A stretch of 5,402 nt of DNA, taken from positions 1-5,402 of the forward strand of contig JAIRUF010000064.1 in the NCBI GenBank assembly GCA_031254555.1, in the 5' to 3' direction. Within the stretch, counting starts at the first letter, position 1. Each line of letters starts with the position of its first letter. The position numbers were made by a program, and so were the translations under genes. This document shows positions 1 to 5,402 of this stretch, piece after piece. Source of the DNA: Oscillospiraceae bacterium. Lineage in GTDB: Bacteria; Bacillota; Clostridia; Oscillospirales; Acutalibacteraceae. The notes beneath the pieces were generated by a model. It searched no databases and had not been told where the DNA came from. It saw nothing but the letters and a program-made list of their open reading frames with translations.

Positions 1-374
1 TTATCTTCCCGGTACACCCCAGAACCAGGGAAATGGCTGTTAGCGTATACAGGGAGCTCGGTTTTAAAAATACAATTATGATTGAGCCTGTTGGATATCT
101 GGACATGCTTTATCTGACTAAAAACGCAAAAAAGGTCATCACGGACTCAGGCGGGCTGCAAAAAGAAGCATATATATTAAAAACATCTTGCGTTACTGTA
201 AGAGACCAGACAGAATGGGTAGAAACTCTTATCGGCAACAACAATATATTGGCAAAGCCGCAAGCTGCAGATATATATGAAAAGGCATTCGATACAATTA
301 TAGATACAGCAAATAATAAGGACTATTTTGGAAAAGGCGATGCTGCCCAAAAAATATGTTCCTTGATAAATTAA
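1..374 (+). CDS. wbpI: Non-hydrolysing UDP-GlcNAc 2-epimerase family, WbpI-like (3' part only)
   Basis: This is the C-terminal third of a cytoplasmic GT-B-fold epimerase that inverts C2 of a UDP-N-acetyl sugar; 123 residues are visible and the gene starts before the window. The open frame runs in from position 3 and encodes the family motif PVHPRTRE ahead of the first in-frame ATG at 33, so that ATG is internal. Next come IEPVGYLDML and TDSGGLQKEA, whose Ser and Glu correspond to the UDP-holding residues of WecB, and then RDQTEWVET. From memory, classical WecB proteins have an RDxTERPE-type sequence here, whereas RDxTEWVE is typical of WbpI/WlbD enzymes acting on UDP-2,3-diacetamido-glucuronate. 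The two genes that follow fit that pathway, so I prefer the WbpI reading; a plain UDP-GlcNAc/UDP-ManNAc epimerase remains possible. The family is certain, the substrate is inferred. The stop lies 12 bases before the next start, which suggests translational linkage. Confidence 0.9.
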   Translation, partial: IFPVHPRTREMAVSVYRELGFKNTIMIEPVGYLDMLYLTKNAKKVITDSGGLQKEAYILKTSCVTVRDQTEWVETLIGNNNILAKPQAADIYEKAFDTIIDTANNKDYFGKGDAAQKICSLIN

Positions 375-386
375 GAGGAGACTGCC

Positions 387-1457
387 GTGAAATATGCACT
401 CATAGGATGCGGAAGAATATCAAAAAATCATATAAAAGCCGCTCTAAATAATGGACTTGACATAGTTGCTGTATGCGACATTGTTGATGGGCACATGCGC
501 TCAGTTATTGTCGAAAACGGTCTTGAAGCGAAGAGCGTTAAAACATATACCGACTATAAAGAGATGATAGGTGAAAATGATATAGATCTTATCAGCATTG
601 CGACTGTAAGCGGCAATCACGCTGAAATTGCGCTGTACTGTATTGAGCAGGGTATACATGTAATAATAGAAAAGCCTATGGCCATGTCTATAGAGGATTG
701 CGACAAGATAATAAAACTTTCAAATGATAAGGGTGTAAAGGTTTCGGCATGTCATCAAAACAGGTTTAATTTGGCGGTTCAGGAATTGAGGGTAGCTTTA
801 GAAGAAGGCAGATTCGGCAAGCTTTCTCATGGTTCGATACATGTCAGATGGAACAGGAATGAGGGTTACTATACCCAGGCTCCATGGAGAGGTACCTGGT
901 CGCAGGACGGCGGAGCGCTGTTTAATCAGTGTATACATGGAATAGACCTTTTACGGTGGACTTTCGGGGATGAGGTAGAAGAGGTCTACGGTCAGACAAG
1001 GCGGCAGTTTCATAAATATTTAGAGACTGAAGACGTGGGGATGGCCTTGATTAAATTTAAAAACGGTGCGATAGGCACCATAGAGGGGACGACAAATGTC
1101 TATCCCAAAAACTTAGAGGAAACACTTTATGTGTTTGGGGAAAAAGGTACGGTTAAAATCGGGGGCACATCTACAAATAATATTGATGTTTGGGATTTTG
1201 ATACGCAAATAGACAGCGATTTAAAGAACAAGGGACTTAGTGAGCAGACAAGCAATGTATACGGCAATGGTCACACAAGCTTGTTTTTGGACATGATCAG
1301 CGCTGTAAAGAATAACAGGGCTCCATATGTGGACGCATATGCCGGCAGAAATGCCGTTGAAATGGTTTTAGCGGTTTATAAAAGTCAAAAAAGCGGGATA
1401 CCTGTAAAGTTCCCTTTAAAAGATTTTAGCAGTACCGATATGACAGGTGAGTTTTAA
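387..1457 (+). CDS. wbpB: Gfo/Idh/MocA oxidoreductase, WlbA/WbpB-type UDP-GlcNAc-uronate 3-dehydrogenase
   Basis: This 356-residue NAD(P)-dependent enzyme is predicted to oxidise C3 of UDP-N-acetylglucosaminuronic acid to the 3-keto sugar, the substrate of the aminotransferase downstream. The N-terminal Rossmann domain opens at once with the dinucleotide motif LIGCGRIS (residues 5-12), and the family signature EKPMAMS lies at 95-101 with the catalytic-type Lys96. The C-terminal domain carries WRGTWSQDGGALFNQ and then CIHGIDLL (His184), the second expected active-site residue. TEDVGMALIKFKNGAIG, then TTNVYPKNLEE and GEKGTVKIGG, closely resemble what I recall of WlbA/WbpB proteins rather than inositol or glucose-fructose dehydrogenases. 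Length is normal for the family. The start is GTG at 387 with AGAGGAG at 374-380 and a six-base spacer; it immediately precedes the first beta strand. WbpB is reported to recycle its NADH using 2-oxoglutarate; whether that holds here cannot be seen. The exact substrate is inferred from motifs and neighbours. Confidence 0.88.
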   Translation: MKYALIGCGRISKNHIKAALNNGLDIVAVCDIVDGHMRSVIVENGLEAKSVKTYTDYKEMIGENDIDLISIATVSGNHAEIALYCIEQGIHVIIEKPMAMSIEDCDKIIKLSNDKGVKVSACHQNRFNLAVQELRVALEEGRFGKLSHGSIHVRWNRNEGYYTQAPWRGTWSQDGGALFNQCIHGIDLLRWTFGDEVEEVYGQTRRQFHKYLETEDVGMALIKFKNGAIGTIEGTTNVYPKNLEETLYVFGEKGTVKIGGTSTNNIDVWDFDTQIDSDLKNKGLSEQTSNVYGNGHTSLFLDMISAVKNNRAPYVDAYAGRNAVEMVLAVYKSQKSGIPVKFPLKDFSSTDMTGEF

Positions 1458-1468
1458 TACTGTATAAT
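1440..1468 (+). promoter_or_regulatory. Predicted internal sigma-A promoter before the aminotransferase
   Basis: A -35 hexamer ATGACA (1440-1445, five of six matches to TTGACA) and a perfect -10 TATAAT (1463-1468) are separated by exactly 17 bases. Transcription would start near 1475, leaving a leader of about 36 bases before the ATG at 1512. The -35 element lies in the last codons of the dehydrogenase gene and the -10 element is in the AT-rich 54-base gap, the largest gap in the window. It could give extra transcription of the aminotransferase and glycosyltransferases independent of the upstream promoter. This is a sequence match only, and AT-rich DNA produces chance matches. Confidence 0.55.
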
Positions 1469-1511
1469 TAATATATTATGATTTATTAAATAAGCTTTTT
1501 GGAGGCTTTGT

Positions 1512-2627
1512 ATGCATTTTATAGACTTGCATAGGCAATATGATGTTATCGGGGACAGTGTCAAGCAAAGGATAGAAAAAGTGCTCAGTGAGAAACTTTT
1601 TATCATGGGGCCGGAAGTTTTAGAGTTGGAGGATGAGCTGGCAGAGTTTACAGGCAGAAAATACTGCCTTACCTGCTCAAGCGGCACAGACGCTTTGGTA
1701 ATACCGCTTTTAGCGTTTGAGCTTTTAAAAACGGATGCCGTATTTGTGCCTTCATTTACTTTTTTTGCAACGGCAGAAAGTGTAAACATTGCGGGAGCGA
1801 CTCCTGTATTTGTCGACTGTGATGAAACATATAACATCGATCCCAAAAAGTTGGAGGAAGCTATAATAAAAACCAGAGAGCAGGGCAAACTTACTCCTCG
1901 GGGTATAATACCAGTTGACCTTTTTGGGTTATCTGCAGATTATGATAAAATTGATATAATAGCAAAAAAATATGATTTATTTGTGCTTGAGGATGCGGCT
2001 CAAGGATTGGGCGGAGAGTATAAGTCCAGGCGTAATTGCAGCTTTGGCGATGTATCGGCGACTTCATTTTTTCCGGCAAAGCCGCTTGGATGTTATGGCG
2101 ACGGAGGAGCGATATTTACCGACAATGAAAAATTATATGAAAAAATGCGCTCAATAAGAGTACACGGCCAGGGTCTTAGCAGATATGACAATGTAAGGAT
2201 TGGAATGAATGGGCGCCTGGACACTATACAGGCGGCTGTTCTTTTATCTAAATTAGAGGTTTTTAAATCAGAACTCTTGGCAAAAAATAAAATAGCTTTA
2301 AAATATACGGAAAATTTAAATGGCAGTTTTAAAGTTCCGCAAATACCGGAGGACTGCTTTTGTGCCTATGCTCAGTATTCATTGCTGGCAAAGAATGAGC
2401 GGCAGAGAAATGATATTGTTGAAGGCATGAAACAGTTGAACATTCCCATTATGGTATACTATGAAGTTCCAATGCATTTGCAGACGGCCTATAAATATCT
2501 TGGGTATTCAAAAGGAGATTTTCCGGTTTGCGAAGATTTTAGCCGCAGGATATTCAGCCTGCCTATGCACGCGTATCTAACGGATAACGAAGTAGAGGAT
2601 ATATGTAAGACGATAAAGACTTTTTAA
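1512..2627 (+). CDS. wbpE: DegT/DnrJ/EryC1/StrS PLP aminotransferase, WbpE/WlbC type
   Basis: This 371-residue fold-type I PLP enzyme of nucleotide-sugar biosynthesis probably uses glutamate to aminate the 3-keto sugar made by the preceding dehydrogenase, giving UDP-3-amino-GlcNAc-uronate. Visible hallmarks are the phosphate-binding SSGTDAL (56-62), the LEDAAQ segment with Asp161 (pairs with the pyridine nitrogen) and Gln164, and SFFPAKPLG with the PLP Schiff-base Lys190. GDGGA (196-200) follows, then GMNGRLDTIQAA (231-242), YYEVPMHLQ (317-324 region) and the C-terminal SLPMHAYLTD, all in family order. Length is typical. The start at 1512 is supported by GGAGG at 1501-1505 with a six-base spacer and by the usual N-terminus IDLHRQY. 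The gene lies between the WbpB-like gene and the glycosyltransferases and may have its own promoter. Other sugar aminotransferases (for example 4-amino or dTDP-sugar enzymes) share these motifs, so the 3-amino assignment rests on context and overall resemblance to WbpE. Confidence 0.9.
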   Translation: MHFIDLHRQYDVIGDSVKQRIEKVLSEKLFIMGPEVLELEDELAEFTGRKYCLTCSSGTDALVIPLLAFELLKTDAVFVPSFTFFATAESVNIAGATPVFVDCDETYNIDPKKLEEAIIKTREQGKLTPRGIIPVDLFGLSADYDKIDIIAKKYDLFVLEDAAQGLGGEYKSRRNCSFGDVSATSFFPAKPLGCYGDGGAIFTDNEKLYEKMRSIRVHGQGLSRYDNVRIGMNGRLDTIQAAVLLSKLEVFKSELLAKNKIALKYTENLNGSFKVPQIPEDCFCAYAQYSLLAKNERQRNDIVEGMKQLNIPIMVYYEVPMHLQTAYKYLGYSKGDFPVCEDFSRRIFSLPMHAYLTDNEVEDICKTIKTF

Positions 2628-2635
2628 TTTTAATC

Positions 2636-2649
2636 TGTAAGCGCTTAAA
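2636..2649 (+). promoter_or_regulatory. Candidate CcpA (cre-like) operator in the gap before the first glycosyltransferase
   Basis: The sequence TGTAAGCGCTTAAA matches 13 of 14 positions of the Gram-positive catabolite-response consensus TGWAARCGYTWWCA; only the penultimate C is missing. Its core TAAGCGCTTA (2638-2647) is a perfect ten-base palindrome with the central CG characteristic of LacI/GalR-family operators. It lies in the 46-base gap between the aminotransferase stop and the next ATG. No convincing promoter is visible beside it, so if bound it would more likely act as a roadblock to read-through from upstream. Binding is not demonstrated; another LacI-type regulator or chance are alternatives. 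Confidence 0.4.
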
Positions 2650-2673
2650 AGGACATAATTTAAGGGGTATATA

Positions 2674-3801
2674 ATGAATCACGATTGGGACATGCTTTAC
2701 ATTACATTTATTGACTTTGACAATAATAGGTCCGGATCTTCAGTAAGGCCGGTTAAGATGTACGAGGCATTTAAAAATATAGGTCTTAAGGTTAAACTTT
2801 TAGAGGGGCAAAATAATAACAGGAAAAAGAGAAAGCGCAACGTTAAAGAAATATTAAGATGGCTTAAAACAAACAGGCCGAAAATATGTTATATAGAGCC
2901 TCCGTCAGGCCCATTCTTTTGCAGTATAGACCTGTACTTAATGTTAAATCTCAAGAGGTTAAATATACCTATTGGTTTGTTTTACAGGGATGCCTATTGG
3001 ATGTTCCCTGATTTATATGCGTCCGATATGAACAAACTAAAAATGAAATTAATTGAGATGATGAGCAAAAGAGATTTGGCCGTGTTTAAAAAGACCTGCG
3101 CCCACTTATTTTTCCCCTCAAAAACAATGATTGAAGAATTGAAATTTGATATGGAATGCAGTGATTTACCTCCGGGCTGCGTATTTAGAGATATAGATGA
3201 CATGATAGAAGAAGATAATATGAGAATTAGATCTGCTCCCATATTGACATATTTTTATGTGGGCGGTGTTTCAAAGTACTATGGCACAAAGATTATGCTA
3301 AATGCGTTTAAAGACATAAACAAAGACAAAAGAACAGCAGATCTAATCTGTGTCTGCCGTGAAGATGAATGGCACAGGTTTTTTAAAGAAGAAGATTATA
3401 TTAATCAGCAGTGGCTTAAACTTTATCATGTAAGCGGAGATGAAAAGCTGAGCGAACTGTATAAAAAAGCCGATATTTGTGTTTTGTCATTACTTAAGTC
3501 AACTTATATGGACTTTGCAGTTCCAATCAAAACATTTGAATATATGTCATACGGCAAACCCATCCTATCAACGAGCTGTAATGAAATTCAAAGAATAATA
3601 GAGTCTAACAACATGGGATGGGTGGTTTGCGACAACGAAGAAAGTATGAAAGAAAAGATAATGTATCTTTGTACCAGCCGAGAAGAAATAATGACAGCAA
3701 AGAAAAACAGCATTGCGGCTTTAAGTGACAACACGTGGGAAAAAAGGGCACAAACGGTGGTTGACACTCTGCATGGGTATTTAAAGGACTTTAATATTTA
3801 G
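2674..3801 (+). CDS. GT-B glycosyltransferase, probably family GT4
   Basis: This 375-residue protein is a predicted cytoplasmic, probably membrane-associated, retaining glycosyltransferase that adds a sugar to a lipid-linked polysaccharide intermediate. The N-terminal acceptor domain has the usual opening: a hydrophobic strand (LYITFIDF), then SSVRPVKMYEAFKNIGLKVKLL at residues 22-43 (first helix and second strand). The C-terminal donor domain has YVGGVSKYYGT (195-205), DICVLSLL (267-274) and PIKTFEYMSYGKPIL (284-298), then EIQRIIESNNMGWVV, matching the nucleotide-sugar site of GT4-type enzymes. A strongly basic stretch RKKRKR (50-55) could contact membrane phospholipids. There is no signal peptide or transmembrane helix. 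The ATG at 2674 has AAGGGG at 2662-2667 with a six-base spacer; the next ATG (2692) lacks a good site. It ends 15 bases before the preferred start of the next glycosyltransferase. Donor and acceptor cannot be told from sequence, and it is more divergent from well-known families than its downstream neighbour. Confidence 0.85.
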   Translation: MNHDWDMLYITFIDFDNNRSGSSVRPVKMYEAFKNIGLKVKLLEGQNNNRKKRKRNVKEILRWLKTNRPKICYIEPPSGPFFCSIDLYLMLNLKRLNIPIGLFYRDAYWMFPDLYASDMNKLKMKLIEMMSKRDLAVFKKTCAHLFFPSKTMIEELKFDMECSDLPPGCVFRDIDDMIEEDNMRIRSAPILTYFYVGGVSKYYGTKIMLNAFKDINKDKRTADLICVCREDEWHRFFKEEDYINQQWLKLYHVSGDEKLSELYKKADICVLSLLKSTYMDFAVPIKTFEYMSYGKPILSTSCNEIQRIIESNNMGWVVCDNEESMKEKIMYLCTSREEIMTAKKNSIAALSDNTWEKRAQTVVDTLHGYLKDFNI

Positions 3802-3802
3802 A

Positions 3803-3811
3803 TAAGGGTGA
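3803..3811 (+). promoter_or_regulatory. Ribosome binding site that favours the TTG start at 3817
   Basis: TAAGGGTGA pairs with the 16S tail either through TAAGG (3803-3807) or through GGTGA (3807-3811). GGTGA lies five bases before the TTG at 3817, a normal spacing. The in-frame GTG at 3808 overlaps this element and has no spacer, so it is unlikely to be the initiator. Confidence 0.6.
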
Positions 3812-3816
3812 AAGAC

Positions 3817-5061
3817 TTGAATATTTGGATAATTAATCAAACAGCAACGCCGCCAAGCTACAGCGGGCTTGTACGGCATTATTATTTTTCAAAATATATG
3901 CAAAAATTGGGACATAATGTCAGAATCATAACCTCAAGTAAAATTCATAATACAGATGTGAATATGATACAGGATAAAAAGCTGTATATTGAAAAAGAAG
4001 TTGACGGAATTGAATACACTTTTGTTAAGGCATTGAATTATGTCTCTAACGGAGTAAAACGGATATTAAGTATGCTTCAGTTTGCAAATAATGCCGTTAA
4101 AGTATCCGAACAACTTATATCTAAAGGAGAGGTGCCGGACATTATATATGCATCTTCTCCAAGTCCTTTTTCAGCCTATACCGCTGTTAAATTTGCGAAG
4201 AAGAGGAATATCAAAAGCATAGTTGAAATTAGAGATTTATGGCCAAAGTCCATTGTCGATTACTATAATATATCCGATAAACATTTGACTATAATATTAC
4301 TGTACAAGCTTGAGAAATGGCTTTATATCAACGCAGATAAAATAGTTTTCACCTTGCCGGGAGGCAAAGATTATATACTTGATAAACACTGGGAAGACAA
4401 GGTTGATTTAAGCAAAGTACATTACGTCAATAACGGTGTTTCTCTCAGTGAGTTTAACATCAATAAAGACAAGTATAAACTGGAGGATGATGACCTTGAC
4501 GATAAAGATAGCTATAAGGTCATATACGCAGGATCAATTAGAAAGATATATAATCTGGAGTGCATAGTGAATGCCGCTAAAATATGCAAAGATAAGAACA
4601 GTAATATTAAATTTTTAATGTATGGCGACGGGACATACAGGGAAGAACTGTTAAACAAATGCAAGAAAGAAAAACTCGACAATATTATATTTAAAGGCAG
4701 GGTGGATAAAAAACATGTCCCTTATATATTAAGCTGTGCTGACATTACACTGTTTCATTACTTATCTACAGATATTTTAAAGTATGGAGGCAGCCCCAAT
4801 AAGCTATTTGAGTATTTGGCCAGCGGAAGTCTGGTTTTGTCTACAGTAAAAATGAACTACAGTATAATTGAAAAATATAATTGCGGCGTAGAACTTGAAG
4901 ATCAGATGCCGCAAACAATTGCACAAGCAGTGATAGAGATGAGCAAAATGACAGGGGATGAGTATAAGGTTCTCTCAGAAAATGCTAAAAAAGCTGTGGA
5001 AGAGTTTGACTATGAACACCTGTCACAAAAAGTATTAGGTATTATAGAAAATACAGTTTGA
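3817..5061 (+). CDS. GT4 glycosyltransferase, WbuB-like
   Basis: This 414-residue retaining GT-B glycosyltransferase is predicted to transfer a sugar, often an N-acetylated amino sugar in WbuB relatives, onto the growing repeat unit at the cytoplasmic face of the membrane. With the TTG start it opens as MNIWIINQTATPPSYSGLVR, the usual N-terminus, followed by HYYFSKYMQKLGHNVRIIT. Later landmarks are EIRDLWPKSI (137-146), LEKWLY (165-170), VNNGVSLSEF (204-213), YAGSIRKIYNLE (237-248) and GDG (270-272). SPNKLFEYLASG (326-337) is a near-diagnostic WbuB-type donor-site motif. Where relatives usually read GKP after it, this protein has GSL. An in-frame GTG at 3808 would add three residues but lacks ribosome-site spacing. 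A run of acidic residues lies in the interdomain linker (nucleotides 4483-4509). It is 21 bases upstream of the next glycosyltransferase. Family confidence is high; donor and acceptor are unknown. Confidence 0.9.
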   Translation: MNIWIINQTATPPSYSGLVRHYYFSKYMQKLGHNVRIITSSKIHNTDVNMIQDKKLYIEKEVDGIEYTFVKALNYVSNGVKRILSMLQFANNAVKVSEQLISKGEVPDIIYASSPSPFSAYTAVKFAKKRNIKSIVEIRDLWPKSIVDYYNISDKHLTIILLYKLEKWLYINADKIVFTLPGGKDYILDKHWEDKVDLSKVHYVNNGVSLSEFNINKDKYKLEDDDLDDKDSYKVIYAGSIRKIYNLECIVNAAKICKDKNSNIKFLMYGDGTYREELLNKCKKEKLDNIIFKGRVDKKHVPYILSCADITLFHYLSTDILKYGGSPNKLFEYLASGSLVLSTVKMNYSIIEKYNCGVELEDQMPQTIAQAVIEMSKMTGDEYKVLSENAKKAVEEFDYEHLSQKVLGIIENTV

Positions 5062-5082
5062 AGTTGAGGTGGGAGAGTAATT

Positions 5083-5402
5083 ATGAAAATTGCATTTGTG
5101 GCGCCTGCCAGCAGTATTCATACCGCAAGATGGGTAAACTCACTTAGTGAGAACAATATAGATATCACTTTATTTTCGCTCAGATGTCATAGAGATATTG
5201 ACGGTGCAATATCCGATAAAGTCAAGATAACTTATCTTGCAGGGAAAAATTCACTTGCTTATTTTACAAGTTCAAATGAACTGAGAAAACACCTTGACAA
5301 TGAAGATTTTGACCTTGTAAATACCCATTATGCAAGCGGATACGGGACTTTGGCCAGGCTTGCAAAGGCAAGGCCGATGTTGCTCAATGTCTGGGGGAGT
5401 GA
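5083..5402 (+). CDS. Glycosyltransferase, GT4-like, N-terminal part (runs off the window)
   Basis: An open frame starts at ATG 5083 and continues past the window edge with 106 complete codons and no stop. The protein opens with MKIAFVAPASSIHTARWVNS, the first strand and helix of a GT-B acceptor domain. The region around residues 80-90 reads DFDLVNTHYASGYGTLARL, and the visible end is LLNVWGS followed by a GA that begins a codon for Asp or Glu. Glycosyltransferases with an HTxRWVN opening and a HYASGYG...WGSD pattern are common in capsule and exopolysaccharide loci, so Asp is expected next. The ribosome site GGGAGAG (5071-5077) lies five bases before the ATG, and the gene begins 21 bases after the previous stop, so it is probably in the same operon. 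The donor domain is not visible, so sugar specificity cannot be judged. Confidence 0.85.
   Translation, partial: MKIAFVAPASSIHTARWVNSLSENNIDITLFSLRCHRDIDGAISDKVKITYLAGKNSLAYFTSSNELRKHLDNEDFDLVNTHYASGYGTLARLAKARPMLLNVWGS

Noticed and set aside
33..374. A complete small 113-residue gene starting at ATG 33
   Set aside because: The same frame is open to the left edge and encodes the conserved PVHPRTRE epimerase motif before this ATG, so it is an internal methionine of a truncated gene.
1491..1509. Possible hairpin AAGC...GCTT around the aminotransferase ribosome site
   Set aside because: The stem has only four pairs, too weak to argue for translational control.
1454..1888. Minus-strand open frame of 144 codons
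   Set aside because: It lies antisense to the well-supported aminotransferase gene, is rich in Ser and hydrophobic residues as expected from a reverse-frame shadow, and shows no recognisable motif.
1904..1909. TATAAT inside the aminotransferase gene
   Set aside because: The -35 position holds CAGGGC, which does not resemble TTGACA; the match is explained by coding sequence for an Ile-Ile stretch.
1891..2157. Short open frames on both strands within the aminotransferase gene (1891-2079 minus, 1972-2157 plus)
   Set aside because: Both overlap conserved PLP-site coding sequence in another frame, and their translations show no recognisable family motif.
2670..2675. TATAAT overlapping the start codon of the first glycosyltransferase
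   Set aside because: Transcription from it would begin downstream of the ATG, and there is no -35 match, so it cannot serve this gene.
2994..3242. Minus-strand open frame of 82 codons
   Set aside because: It is antisense to the first glycosyltransferase and has no motif or context supporting a gene.
3761..3766. Perfect -35 hexamer TTGACA near the end of the first glycosyltransferase gene
   Set aside because: No acceptable -10 hexamer lies 16-18 bases downstream (the bases there read AAGGAC or similar), so a promoter is not supported.
5139..5151. Perfect inverted repeat CTCAC-TTA-GTGAG
   Set aside because: It is short, lies within coding sequence of the third glycosyltransferase, has no following T-run and a loop of only three bases; coincidence is the simplest explanation.

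Overview
The window is part of a surface-polysaccharide biosynthesis locus on the plus strand of an AT-rich bacterial genome. Purine-rich Shine-Dalgarno sites (GGAGG, AGAGGAG), the mix of ATG, GTG and TTG starts, a near-consensus sigma-A type promoter and a cre-like operator suggest Bacillota, most likely a clostridial lineage. That assignment is an inference, because no rRNA or marker gene is present.

Layout: positions 1-374 hold the 3' end of a non-hydrolysing UDP-GlcNAc 2-epimerase family gene (WbpI-like). Positions 387-1457 hold a Gfo/Idh/MocA dehydrogenase of the WlbA/WbpB type. Positions 1512-2627 hold a DegT/DnrJ/EryC1/StrS PLP aminotransferase of the WbpE/WlbC type. Two complete GT-B glycosyltransferases follow (2674-3801 and 3817-5061), then the 5' end of a third (5083 to the window edge). 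All genes are co-directional with gaps of 12 to 54 bases, so they look like one transcription unit. An internal promoter is predicted before the aminotransferase, and a CcpA/LacI-type operator-like palindrome lies before the first glycosyltransferase. No gene-free stretch exceeds 300 bases. I see no RNA gene, CRISPR array, insertion sequence or clear terminator.

Working model: the first three genes match steps of the route that turns UDP-GlcNAc uronic acid into UDP-2,3-diacetamido-2,3-dideoxy-uronic acid sugars: 3-oxidation (WbpB type), 3-amination (WbpE type) and C2 epimerisation (WbpI type). The 6-dehydrogenase (WbpA) and the 3-N-acetyltransferase (WbpD/WlbB) of that route are not in the window. 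The glycosyltransferases would build the repeat unit that contains this sugar. Flippase, polymerase and initiating phosphosugar transferase genes are also outside the window.

This is a recognisable kind of locus. I found no convincing new system; the points worth checking are the regulatory signals, the missing acetyltransferase and the start codon of the second glycosyltransferase.
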